From contig NZ_RAVW01000001.1 in NCBI RefSeq assembly GCF_003611585.1, positions 1-64,000 on the forward strand: DNA of 64,000 nt. Direction: 5' to 3'. Source of the stretch: Corallococcus exercitus (lineage in GTDB: Bacteria; Myxococcota; Myxococcia; Myxococcales; Myxococcaceae). Numbering within the stretch: position 1 is the stretch's first letter; every line of letters begins with the position of its first letter. The notes below the pieces were generated by a model that was not told the DNA's origin, ran no database searches, and worked only from the letters and a program-made list of their open reading frames with translations. Shown piece by piece: positions 45,851 to 53,958 of the stretch. A program made the position numbers and the translations under genes.

Positions 45851-46131
45851 GACCTGCCTCCGAGAGCCGCTTTGTTGCTGCGTTCTGAACCTACTGACGG
45901 TCCAGGCGCGGCTTGATTCAGCGCGCCCAAGGCACGAGTCCCCTCCCGTTTCCCTCGGAAGAGGCCCGCTGAAACACGCTGAAATCAAGCCGGAGTGAAG
46001 CCGCTCCCCGGTCCGCCTCACGGGCCATGGAGGCACTGCTCGAAGCTCGCATTCCCAGGAAACGCGTCCACCGTGCTACGTCAGGGCCGGCTCGCGGTAG
46101 CGGCCATTCCACCACCCCAGGGGAGGAACAC

Positions 46132-46680
46132 GTGACGCGCTGGGCGGGCTTGCTGACGGTGATGGCGTTGGGTGCAGGCCTGGTGAGCTGCGACAACGCG
46201 AAGCCGCCCGTGAAGAGGACGCGAGCCCAGGTGAAGCGGACGGGGCCCGCGACGATGGAGATCATCCCCGAAGGAGGGCAGCTCCCCTACTGCATGCTCT
46301 TCACGACGTCCGAGAAGGGCGTCATCCGGCAGCTCACGCTCACGCGAGAGAACCGCTCCATCCGCTGCGAAGCGAACCAGCCCGTCGCCAACACCCGATT
46401 CCGCGTGCCCGTGCAGGAGGGAAAGGTCCGCGTCTACGTCTTCTTCTCCGACGAACCCGTGCCGACGGGTTGGGTGGCGCAGCAACTCTATGAGTTGCGC
46501 GACAAGGAGCGCATCACCGCCATGGACCTGCGGCTGCCGGGACGCATCTACATGGAGACGCTGGAGTTCACGCCGGAGACGGTCGATCCGAAGGCAGCGG
46601 GCATCGGGGTGACGTCCGATGGCGGCACCGCTCCAGACGCGGGCACCCGCGCGCGGCCCGTGGAACCCGCGGCCCACTGA
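46132..46680 (+). CDS. Lipoprotein of unknown function, duplicated module copy 2
   Basis: The protein has 182 residues from the GTG at 46132, preceded by GGGGAGGAAC. The lipobox reads AGLVSC with Cys20. It is the paralogue of the lipoprotein at 44779 and shares the GPATMEIIP, SEKGVIRQLTLTRENRSIRC and FRVPVQEGKVRVY segments. It is four residues shorter in the glycine-rich stretch near the C-terminus and has a different tail. No family is recognised. Confidence 0.78.
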   Translation: MTRWAGLLTVMALGAGLVSCDNAKPPVKRTRAQVKRTGPATMEIIPEGGQLPYCMLFTTSEKGVIRQLTLTRENRSIRCEANQPVANTRFRVPVQEGKVRVYVFFSDEPVPTGWVAQQLYELRDKERITAMDLRLPGRIYMETLEFTPETVDPKAAGIGVTSDGGTAPDAGTRARPVEPAAH

Positions 46681-46691
46681 CCGCCAGACGC

Positions 46692-46724
46692 GAAGAAGCC
46701 CGAGGGCGATGTCCACCCCCGGGC
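46692..46724 (-). terminator. Terminator between the convergent genes of module copy 2
   Basis: This is the same hairpin as at 45357-45389, with GCCC...GGGC arms and TTCTTCG on the minus strand. It was duplicated with the module. Confidence 0.6.
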
Positions 46725-46753
46725 CTCCGTGCTGCTTCAGGCTGTGACGCTGA

Positions 46754-47146
46754 CTAGTTCAGCCAGCCACCGTTGTACGTCGTGACGCGGTCACGCCGAG
46801 CCATCCGCTCGCGCTCCAGCCGGGCCAGCCGCGCCCGCTCCTGCCGCTCACGCTCCATGCGGGCCAGCCGTTCGCGCTCCTGACGCTCACGCTCCAGCCG
46901 GGCCAGCCGTTCGCGCTCCTGACGCTCACGCTCCAGCCGGGCCTGACGCTCGCGCTCCTGCCGCATCCGCTCCTGACGCTCGCGCTCCAGCCGCGCCTGA
47001 CGCTCGCGCTCCTGACGCTCGCGCTCCATGCGGCGCTGGTCCTGGCGGCTCACGAAGGGGCTGGCGCCATGGTAGTCCGCCGCCATCACCGGGGAGCTCG
47101 CGACGAGCGCCACAGCCACCACCATCTTCTTGAGCATCGCCTTCAT
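46754..47146 (-). CDS. Secreted R/E/Q-rich repeat protein, module copy 2
   Basis: The protein has 130 residues from the ATG at 47146. The signal peptide is identical to that of copy 1 and the tail is again TYNGGWLN. The repeat section (residues 39-116) is shorter and contains one irregular unit with RMRQERERQ and a truncated last unit. It is otherwise as charged as copy 1. Function unknown. Confidence 0.75.
   Translation of the reverse strand: MKAMLKKMVVAVALVASSPVMAADYHGASPFVSRQDQRRMERERQERERQARLERERQERMRQERERQARLERERQERERLARLERERQERERLARMERERQERARLARLERERMARRDRVTTYNGGWLN
46799..47032 (-). repeat. 39-base minisatellite in module copy 2
   Basis: The 13-residue units are fewer and less regular than in copy 1, with an insertion and a partial last unit. 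The difference shows that the array length changed after the duplication. Confidence 0.75.
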
Positions 47147-47304
47147 GACCTGCCTCCGTGAGCCACGTTGTGCTGCGTTCTGAACCTTCTGACGGGGGAG
47201 GCCCTGCGTGATTCACACGCTCCAAAGACACGGGGCCCCTCCCGTTTCCCTCGGAAGAGGCCCCGCTGAAACACTCTGAAATCAGGCTGGAGTGAAGCTG
47301 TTTC

Positions 47305-48489
47305 TCAGTACGCCTCGCGCGCCATGGCCAACAGGTCCGCCTGCGTGACGGTGCGCGGGTTGCCCTGGTGGGACGCGTCCTGGAAGGCCTTCTCCGCGAT
47401 GTGCTCCAGGTCCTTCTCCTGCACGCCCGCCTCGCGCAGCCGCGTGGGAATCCCCACGGAGGCCGCCAGCTTGCGCACGCGGTCGATGGCGTTGGCGGCG
47501 AGCACCTCCTCGCGCGCGTTGGACGTGTCCCCCAGCGCGATGGCGATGCGCGCCAGCCGCGCCGTGCTCGACGCACGGTTGAACTCCATCACCGCGGGCA
47601 ACACGATGGCGTTCGCCAGGCCGTGCGGCACGTTGGAAATGGGCGTGAGCGCATGCGCCAGCGCGTGGCTCGCGCCCAGGCCCTTCTGGAAGGCCATGGC
47701 ACCCTCCATCGCGGCCACCATCATGTCCGTGCGCGCCGCCAGGTCCTTGCCCTCCTTCACCGCCGTCACCAGCGAGCGCCCCACGCGCATCACGCCGTCG
47801 ATGGCCACCGCGTCCGCGAGCGGATGGAAGCCGTTGGCGACGTACGCCTCGATGCAGTGGGTGAGCGCGTCCATGCCCGTGGCCGCCGTGACGGACGGGG
47901 GCAGGCCCAGCGTCAGCTCCGGGTCGATGACCGCCGCCTTGGGCAGCAGGTACGGGCTGAAGATGACCGTCTTGCGGCCCGTGTCCGCCAGCGTCACCAC
48001 GCCGGAGCGCCCCACTTCCGAACCCGTGCCCGCCGTCGTCGGGATGGCGATGAGCGGCGGCAGGTCGTCGCGCACGTACTGGTCGCCGCCCTTCGCGTCG
48101 TCGTAGCGGCTGAGCGGCGGCTCATGCGTGGTGAGCAACTGCACCAGCTTGCCCGCGTCTAGCGCGCTCCCACCGCCCAGGGCGACGATGCCGTCCGCCT
48201 TGTGTGCGCGGTAGGCCTCCAGGCCCGCGAACACGTCGCGCTCCGTGGGATTGGGCTCCACGCGGTCGAACACCGCGCAGTCCAGGCCCGCGCCCTTGAG
48301 CACGTCCGCGACGCGAGCCGCGAGGCCCGCCTTCACCACGCCCGCGTCCGTCACCAGCAGCGGACGCTTCATGTTCAACCGCGACGCGTGCGCGGGCAGA
48401 CGCTGCAGCGCGCCCGCGCCGAACACGATGCGCGTGGGCCACGACATCTCAGTGACGCGCGGCTCCGAGGGAATGTCGAAAGGCTTCAT
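47305..48489 (-). CDS. Iron-containing alcohol dehydrogenase
   Basis: The protein has 394 residues. It is a group III alcohol dehydrogenase with the nucleotide-binding GGGSALDAGK and PTTAGTGSEVGRSGV. The metal site is DALTHCIEAYVA, SHALAHAL and PHGLANAIVLP, which supply the usual Asp and three His ligands. Related enzymes reduce aldehydes such as lactaldehyde, or oxidise 4-hydroxybutyrate. It is the last gene of the aldehyde dehydrogenase-ligase-alcohol dehydrogenase operon, 13 bases after the ligase. A relic of its last codons sits at the edge of module copy 1. Confidence 0.93.
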   Translation of the reverse strand: MKPFDIPSEPRVTEMSWPTRIVFGAGALQRLPAHASRLNMKRPLLVTDAGVVKAGLAARVADVLKGAGLDCAVFDRVEPNPTERDVFAGLEAYRAHKADGIVALGGGSALDAGKLVQLLTTHEPPLSRYDDAKGGDQYVRDDLPPLIAIPTTAGTGSEVGRSGVVTLADTGRKTVIFSPYLLPKAAVIDPELTLGLPPSVTAATGMDALTHCIEAYVANGFHPLADAVAIDGVMRVGRSLVTAVKEGKDLAARTDMMVAAMEGAMAFQKGLGASHALAHALTPISNVPHGLANAIVLPAVMEFNRASSTARLARIAIALGDTSNAREEVLAANAIDRVRKLAASVGIPTRLREAGVQEKDLEHIAEKAFQDASHQGNPRTVTQADLLAMAREAY

Positions 48490-48502
48490 GGAAGGTCCTC
48501 CT

Positions 48503-49966
48503 TCAGATGAGTTCCAGGTAGCGCTCCAGCTCCCAGGAGGTGACCGCCCGCTCGTACTGGCGCACCTCCCACTCGCGGGTGCGCACGAAATGGTCGACGA
48601 AGCCCTCGCCCAGGATTTCGCGGGCGCGCTCGCTGTTCTTGAGCAGCGCCACCGCGTCCTTCAGGTTGCGGGGCAGCGGCTTGGTGTTCTTCGCCTCGTA
48701 GGCGTTGGACAGCACGGGCGCGGGCGGCTCGATTTCGTTCTCGATGCCCCACAGGCCCGCGGCCAGGCTCACCGCCATGCCGATGTACGCGTTCATGTCC
48801 GCGCCCAGCTGGCGGTACTCGATGCGCATGGACTTGCCGCTGTCGCCGATGACGCGGATGGCGCAGGTGCGGTTCTCCAGGCCCCACGTCGCGGTGGTGG
48901 GCGCCCAGGTGTTCTCCACGCTGCGCTTGTAGCTGTTGATGGTGGGCCAGTAGAGCGCCGTCAACTCCGGCATCAGCGCCACCTGCCCGCCGATGTAGTG
49001 CCGCATCAGCTTGCTCATCCCGTGCTTCTGCGACGGGTCGTGGAAGAGGTTCTCCTCCCCCTTCAGGTTCCACAGCGACTGGTGCACGTGGCCGGAGCAG
49101 CCCGGCAGCTTCGGGTCCACCTTGGCCATGAAGCACGCGGACACGCCGTGCTTCGCGCAGATCTCCTTCACCACCGTCTTGAAGAGCGCCGCGCGGTCCG
49201 CCGCCAGCTCCAGCGTGTCGTAGCGGATGGCGGCCTCGAAGACGCCGGGGCCCGTCTCCGTGTGGAAGCCCTCGATGTTGAGCCCGTACGCGTTGCACCC
49301 ATCGATGAGCGCGTGCACCAGCGGCGCGTTCATGGACGTGCGCAGCCACGAGTAGCCGAACATGCCCGGCGTCAGCGGCGTGAGGTTCTGGAAGCCCTTC
49401 TCATGCAGGCTCTGCGGGCCCTCCTTGAAGAGGAAGAACTCGTACTCGGCGCCGAACTTGGGCAGGAAGCCCAGCTTGCGCGCGCGCTGGCCCATCTTCT
49501 GGAGCAGCTGGCGGGGGCTCGCCTCGAAGGGCGTGCCGTCCGGGTTCACGAAGTCCAGGAGGAACGCCGCGGTGTCCGGCTCCCACGGGATGATTCGCGC
49601 GGTGGACAGGTCCACCTTCGCGGGCGTGTCCGGGTAGCCCGTGTGCCAGCCCGTGACCTTGGTGTTGTCCAGCAGCTCGTCGCCCAGGTCCCAGCCGAAG
49701 ACGACGTCGCAGAAGCCCATGTTGCTCTTCGCGGCGCTGTAGAACTTCTCCAGCGAGACGTACTTGCCGCGGAAGACGCCATCCACGTCGATGGCGCCCA
49801 GCTTCACCTTGCGGACGCCCTTCTCGTCCATCCAGCGGCGCAGGGAGTCCATGTCCCCCTGCTGTCCGGGCACCGCGCGCGGCCCACCCTCGCTTCGCTC
49901 CTTCGCGCGAGCCCGGCGGGCCATCGCCGGATGGGTGAGCACCTTGGCCTTGGGACGCGACGCCAT
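48503..49966 (-). CDS. Glutamine synthetase-like ligase (possible gamma-glutamyl-amine synthetase, PuuA type)
   Basis: The protein has 487 residues from the ATG at 49966 (MASRPKAK), preceded by AAGGAAGG; an ATG at 49990 has no such site. Metal and ATP motifs are intact: GAEYEFFLF, HTETGPGVFEAAI, GCSGHVHQSL, NSYKRSVENTWAP and RIEYRQLGADMNAY. The length and the catalytic residues suit the branch that joins glutamate to amines such as putrescine or ethanolamine rather than ammonia. The substrate cannot be read from the sequence. It lies between an aldehyde dehydrogenase gene and an alcohol dehydrogenase gene. Confidence 0.9.
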   Translation of the reverse strand: MASRPKAKVLTHPAMARRARAKERSEGGPRAVPGQQGDMDSLRRWMDEKGVRKVKLGAIDVDGVFRGKYVSLEKFYSAAKSNMGFCDVVFGWDLGDELLDNTKVTGWHTGYPDTPAKVDLSTARIIPWEPDTAAFLLDFVNPDGTPFEASPRQLLQKMGQRARKLGFLPKFGAEYEFFLFKEGPQSLHEKGFQNLTPLTPGMFGYSWLRTSMNAPLVHALIDGCNAYGLNIEGFHTETGPGVFEAAIRYDTLELAADRAALFKTVVKEICAKHGVSACFMAKVDPKLPGCSGHVHQSLWNLKGEENLFHDPSQKHGMSKLMRHYIGGQVALMPELTALYWPTINSYKRSVENTWAPTTATWGLENRTCAIRVIGDSGKSMRIEYRQLGADMNAYIGMAVSLAAGLWGIENEIEPPAPVLSNAYEAKNTKPLPRNLKDAVALLKNSERAREILGEGFVDHFVRTREWEVRQYERAVTSWELERYLELI

Positions 49967-50033
49967 CGGGACCTTCCTTTTCTTCGTCATGCGGCGGTGG
50001 AGCAGTGAATGGAAAGGAGCGCGCGGCTTCGCG

Positions 50034-51521
50034 TCAGGGGGACGGCAGCTTCGTCCACACGGCCTTCGTCTGGAGGTAGCCGTCCAGCGCGTGGTGGCCC
50101 AGGTCCTTGCCCCAGCCGGATTCCTTGTAGCCACCGAAGGGCGCCGCGTCGTCGAACTCGTTGAAGCAGTTGATCCACACCACGCCGCTCTTCACCTGCT
50201 TCGCCAGCGCGTGCGCCTTGGCCACGTCACCCGTCCAGATGGACGCGGCCAGGCCGTACTGCGTGCTGTTGGCCAGCGCGATGGCCTCCGCGTCGTCGCG
50301 GAAGCGCAGGCAGCTGAGCACCGGGCCGAAAATCTCTTCCTGGGCGATCTTCATGTCCGGCTTCACGTCGCCGAAGATGGTGGGCTTCACGAAGCAGCCC
50401 TTCGCCTTGAAGCCCTCCGTGTCACGGCCGCCGCCCGCGAGCAGCTTCGCACCCTGCTGCTTGCCGCTCTCGATGTAGCCCAGCACCACGTCCATCTGCT
50501 TCTGGCTCACCAGCGCGCCCATCTCCGTGGACGCGTCCAGCGGGTCGCCCACCTTCATGGTGCCGGCCTTCTGCGCCAGCTTCGCGACGAACGCCTCGTA
50601 GGCCTTCTCGTGCACCAGCACGCGGCTGCCCGCGTTGCACGTCTCACCCTTGTTGCCGAAGATGCCCCAGAAGCACGCCTCCACCGCGCGGTCGAAGTCC
50701 GCGTCCGGGAAGATGATCTGCGGGCTCTTGCCGCCCAGCTCCAACGTCAGCTTCTTCAGGTTGCTGGCGGCGGACGCCTGGAGCAGCCGGCGCGCGGTGC
50801 GGCCGGAGCCAGTGAACGAAATCTTGTCCACGTCCGGGTGCCGGGCAATCGCCTCGCCCGCGGGGTCGCCCAGGCCCGTCACCACGTTGATGACGCCGGG
50901 CGGGAAGCCCGCCTCCAGCGCCAGTGCGCCCAGCTTCAGCGCGGTGAGCGGCGTGTACTCGGACGGCTTCACCACCACCGTGCAGCCGGAGGCCAGCGCG
51001 GGGCCCAGCTTCCAGCCCAGCATGCACGTGGGGTAGTTCCACGGCACGATGACGCCCACCACGCCCACCGGCTCCTTGAGCGCGTAGGTGTGGAAGGGGC
51101 CGTCCACGGGCAGCACTTCACCCAGGATGGTGCTGGCCAGGTCCGCGAAGTTCGCGAGCGTCGCGGCGCCCGGTGCCACGTCGCCCCGGATGGCGTCCTT
51201 GAACGTCTTGCCGTTGTTCATCGACTCGACGAGCGCGAACTCCTCGCGGCGCTCGTAGAGCAGGTCCGCCAGCTTGCGGATGAGCTTGCCGCGCTCGCGG
51301 CCGGTCATCTTCCCCCACGGCCCGGATTCAAAGGCGCGGCGCGCGGCCTTCACCGCGCGGTCCACGTCCGCGGCGGTGCCGGCGGGTACGTCCGCCAGCT
51401 TCTGGCCGGTGGCGGGATTGGTCACCGCGAAGGTGCCCCCTTCGATGGGATCCACCTGCTGCCCATCGATGAGCAGCTTGAGCACAGGGAGCTTGGGAGT
51501 GAGCGAACGAGCGTCGGTCAT
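50034..51521 (-). CDS. NAD(P)-dependent aldehyde dehydrogenase (betaine/gamma-glutamyl aldehyde type)
   Basis: The protein has 495 residues from the ATG at 51521. The Rossmann motif FTGSGRTARRLLQ, the catalytic Glu in LELGGKSPQIIF and the catalytic Cys in NKGETCNAGSR are all present. The length equals that of E. coli PuuC. It oxidises an aldehyde to the acid; in a gamma-glutamyl pathway this would be gamma-glutamyl-gamma-aminobutyraldehyde. It is the first gene of the minus-strand operon, divergent from the amidotransferase by 88 bases. Confidence 0.92.
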   Translation of the reverse strand: MTDARSLTPKLPVLKLLIDGQQVDPIEGGTFAVTNPATGQKLADVPAGTAADVDRAVKAARRAFESGPWGKMTGRERGKLIRKLADLLYERREEFALVESMNNGKTFKDAIRGDVAPGAATLANFADLASTILGEVLPVDGPFHTYALKEPVGVVGVIVPWNYPTCMLGWKLGPALASGCTVVVKPSEYTPLTALKLGALALEAGFPPGVINVVTGLGDPAGEAIARHPDVDKISFTGSGRTARRLLQASAASNLKKLTLELGGKSPQIIFPDADFDRAVEACFWGIFGNKGETCNAGSRVLVHEKAYEAFVAKLAQKAGTMKVGDPLDASTEMGALVSQKQMDVVLGYIESGKQQGAKLLAGGGRDTEGFKAKGCFVKPTIFGDVKPDMKIAQEEIFGPVLSCLRFRDDAEAIALANSTQYGLAASIWTGDVAKAHALAKQVKSGVVWINCFNEFDDAAPFGGYKESGWGKDLGHHALDGYLQTKAVWTKLPSP

Positions 51522-51609
51522 GGCGAAGCCTCGGGTGAGCACGGCGCGCGAGCGACCTGGAAGTGGCGGGCACCGGACACGGACGGCACGACACGGTAGG
51601 AATGAGGGC

Positions 51610-52368
51610 ATGACGCGGCAAGCTGCCCCCATGAAGAACGTCCTCCTGCTGAAAGCCGGCGACGCGGCGCACTCCGTCCAGCTCTCCGTGGGCGACTACG
51701 AGCGGTGGTTTCTGCAAACCATTGGACTGTCCGGTCAGCGCTTCGACATCTTGCCCGTGCACAAGGGCGCGCCCCTGCCGAAGGACGCGAAGGGCTACGA
51801 CGCGGTGATGATGACGGGCTCGCCCCTGTCCGTGACGCAGCGCGAGCCGTGGATGGAGCGCGCGGGCGCCTTCATGGTGGAGGCGGGCGAGCAGGGCGTC
51901 CCCGTGCTCGGCGTGTGCTTTGGCCAACAGCTGCTCGCCGAGGCCTACGGCGGCAAGGTGGCGCGCAACCCCAACGGCCGCGAGACGGGCACCGTGGAGG
52001 TGACGCTCTCACCCGAGGGCCGCGCGGATCCGCTGTTCACCGGCCTGCCGGAGCGCTTCGCCGTGCAGGCGACCCACGAGGACATCGTCTCCCGGCTGCC
52101 GGAGGGCACCACGGTGCTCGCGGGCAATGCCAACACCGCGAACCAGGCGCTCGCGTTCCGCCCCAACGTGCGCGGCGTGCAGTTCCACCCGGAGATGCCC
52201 ACGGACGCCATGCGCGCGGTCATCCTCGCCCGCGAGGAGAAGCTGGACGCGCTCGCGCGCGAGAGGGGCGTCCCGGAGGGCGAGTACGTCCCCCGGCTGC
52301 TGTCCGGCATCACCCCGACGCCGCTCGCGCACCGGGTGCTGATGAACTTCCTCCAACACTTCACCTGA
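51610..52368 (+). CDS. Class I glutamine amidotransferase-like protein
   Basis: The protein has 252 residues from the ATG at 51610, preceded by AGGAATGAGG. The fold is that of GuaA-type glutaminase domains, with nucleophile C103 in GVCFGQQLL and the His-Glu pair in VQFHPEM. No synthetase domain is attached. Stand-alone relatives hydrolyse gamma-glutamyl compounds, as PuuD does in putrescine breakdown, though PuuD belongs to the peptidase C26 group. It diverges from the aldehyde dehydrogenase operon and could release the product. Confidence 0.88.
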   Translation: MTRQAAPMKNVLLLKAGDAAHSVQLSVGDYERWFLQTIGLSGQRFDILPVHKGAPLPKDAKGYDAVMMTGSPLSVTQREPWMERAGAFMVEAGEQGVPVLGVCFGQQLLAEAYGGKVARNPNGRETGTVEVTLSPEGRADPLFTGLPERFAVQATHEDIVSRLPEGTTVLAGNANTANQALAFRPNVRGVQFHPEMPTDAMRAVILAREEKLDALARERGVPEGEYVPRLLSGITPTPLAHRVLMNFLQHFT

Positions 52369-52516
52369 CCGGACCTTCCGGATTCGGCCTGACGGACGCG
52401 CGAAAGCGGACAGACGCCGCGCGCGGATCCGGGCCGGGGGGCGGGGCGCTCCCTAGCTTTGCCCCGTGGTTCCGGACGGCGGTCCAAGCACCGTCCAGGA
52501 GGGACGGGGGCTGGGG

Positions 52517-53347
52517 ATGAATCCGTTCGTGATGCAGTACCGGAAGCTGAAGTGCCATCTGAGGTACCTGGCCAGCTACGTGGATCTGGATCCACGCGGC
52601 AACCAGGTCGTGCGCCGCACGGACTTCAAGCACTGCCAGAAGCCGGTGCTCCTCCTGCACGGCTTCTTCAGCACGCGCCGCGTCCTGGAGGTGCTGGAGC
52701 ACCGCCTGCGCCGCGAGGGCTACTGCGTCTGGTCCATCCACCTGGGCGGCACGATGGACCGCTTCAACACGCACCGCATCGACGAGCTGGCGCAGAAGGT
52801 GCGCGGCAAGGTGGACCGGCTCTACGAGCGCCACCCGGGCATGGGGCCGCTCACCATCATCGGCCACTCCAAGGGCGGCCTCATCGGCACGTACTACGTG
52901 AAGCGGCTGGGCGGCGACGCGCGCGTGAAGAGCCTCATCACGCTGGGCACGCCGCACCGGGGCACGCGCATGGCCTACCTGGGCTGCGCGACGCTGGGCT
53001 GGTTCAGCCGCAGCATGTGGCAGCTCACGCCGACGTCGCGCTTCATCAAGGACCTGAGCGTGGGCGCCTTCCCGCGCCACGTGCGGCTCACGTCCATCTA
53101 CTCGCGCGACGACGTCATCGCGCGCTACCCCTCCTCCGTGCTGGACGTGGACGGCCAGCCCAACGTCTTCAACGTGGAGCTGTCCGGCGTGGTGCCGCAC
53201 GGCGAGCTGCTCACGCGCCGGGCCGTGTGGGAGGTCATCCAGCGCGAGCTGGCCCTGGGCTATGCTGACGCGCCGGTGTCCACGCCTGTCGTGGCACTGC
53301 CGTCCCCTCCCCTTCCGGTGGCCCTGTCCGCCGCCGCCAGCCCCTGA
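52517..53347 (+). CDS. Alpha/beta hydrolase, lipase-like
   Basis: The protein has 276 residues from the ATG at 52517; a GTG at 52466 is possible. KPVLLLHGFFSTRRVLEVLEHRL is the oxyanion-hole HG motif. GHSKGGLIGTYYV carries the nucleophilic Ser in G-x-S-x-G, and LITLGTPHRGTRMAYLG is typical of triacylglycerol and PGAP1-like lipases. An Asp (SRDDVIARYP) and a late His (VVPHGELL) fit the rest of the triad. There is no obvious signal peptide, so it probably acts on intracellular lipid or esters. Confidence 0.85.
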   Translation: MNPFVMQYRKLKCHLRYLASYVDLDPRGNQVVRRTDFKHCQKPVLLLHGFFSTRRVLEVLEHRLRREGYCVWSIHLGGTMDRFNTHRIDELAQKVRGKVDRLYERHPGMGPLTIIGHSKGGLIGTYYVKRLGGDARVKSLITLGTPHRGTRMAYLGCATLGWFSRSMWQLTPTSRFIKDLSVGAFPRHVRLTSIYSRDDVIARYPSSVLDVDGQPNVFNVELSGVVPHGELLTRRAVWEVIQRELALGYADAPVSTPVVALPSPPLPVALSAAASP

Positions 53348-53350
53348 CAC

Positions 53351-53812
53351 ATGCCCTCGCGCTGGGACCACCTCTTCGACCTCAAGCCCGTCACCCTCGT
53401 GGACCACCTGCTGGAGGAGGTGGCACGGCTGCTCGCCAAGGACCTGGAGTCCTGGCCCCCGCCGGTGCAGGACCTGGACCCTGCGACCCTGGGCGAGTTC
53501 GCCCCGCTGTTCCAGGAGGCCACCCAGCGCCCGGACGCGGTCGTCTACACGGAGGCCCTGCGTCTGGCGAGGTGGGACCTGGCCCGCGAGTTCGACGCCT
53601 TCGACGAGTACGTCCGCAACAAGCGCTACCTGGAGCGGGGCCTCACCGCCGACGACCGCGTCCCCCTGCTCTTCCTCACGCGCTGGCTCACCGAGCAGAT
53701 GCTGGGCCTGGGAGAGGCCACCCAGGGCCGTATCAAGCGCCCCCTGATGCGCGACTGCCTGGACCGGCTGGAGGCCCGGCTCTCCGACAGGACCCGGCTG
53801 CCCCAGGCCTGA
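53351..53812 (+). CDS. Small soluble protein of unknown function
   Basis: The protein has 153 residues from the ATG at 53351, three bases after the lipase stop. It is all-helical in appearance and acidic-basic balanced (DLKPVTLVDHLLEEVARLLAK...). There is no signal peptide or Cys. I recognise no domain. The tight spacing makes it likely to be co-transcribed with the lipase. Confidence 0.65.
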   Translation: MPSRWDHLFDLKPVTLVDHLLEEVARLLAKDLESWPPPVQDLDPATLGEFAPLFQEATQRPDAVVYTEALRLARWDLAREFDAFDEYVRNKRYLERGLTADDRVPLLFLTRWLTEQMLGLGEATQGRIKRPLMRDCLDRLEARLSDRTRLPQA

Positions 53813-53958
53813 AGCCCGGACGTGCCCCGGGCTGGCTGGCCGCCTGCCCTGTCCCAGGAGGCGTTCCAGACCCTTGGGGAGCATAGGAGCCCGGTCCCGC
53901 GGGAAGGTTTCCCGGGGGTGCTTGTCAGGAGGGAGGCTGCTGCCCTAAGCCCGGGTCC

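Larger units (their letters stand above)
44727..46029. repeat. Tandem duplication, copy 1 (lipoprotein plus repeat-protein module)
   Basis: This block is similar throughout to 46092-47325: common upstream sequence (CTCGCGGT...GGGAGGAACAC), lipoprotein gene, terminator, convergent repeat-protein gene and its upstream region. The right edge at about 46015-46028 matches the last codons of the alcohol dehydrogenase gene that borders copy 2. Confidence 0.85.
46092..47325. repeat. Tandem duplication, copy 2 (lipoprotein plus repeat-protein module)
   Basis: This is the second copy of the block at 44727-46029, ending inside the 3' end of the alcohol dehydrogenase gene. Gene order, orientation and the hairpin between the genes are conserved. 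Confidence 0.85.

Noticed and set aside
45464-47032. The regular 39-base repeats as a CRISPR array
   Set aside because: They are in-frame coding repeats without variable spacers and no cas gene is present.
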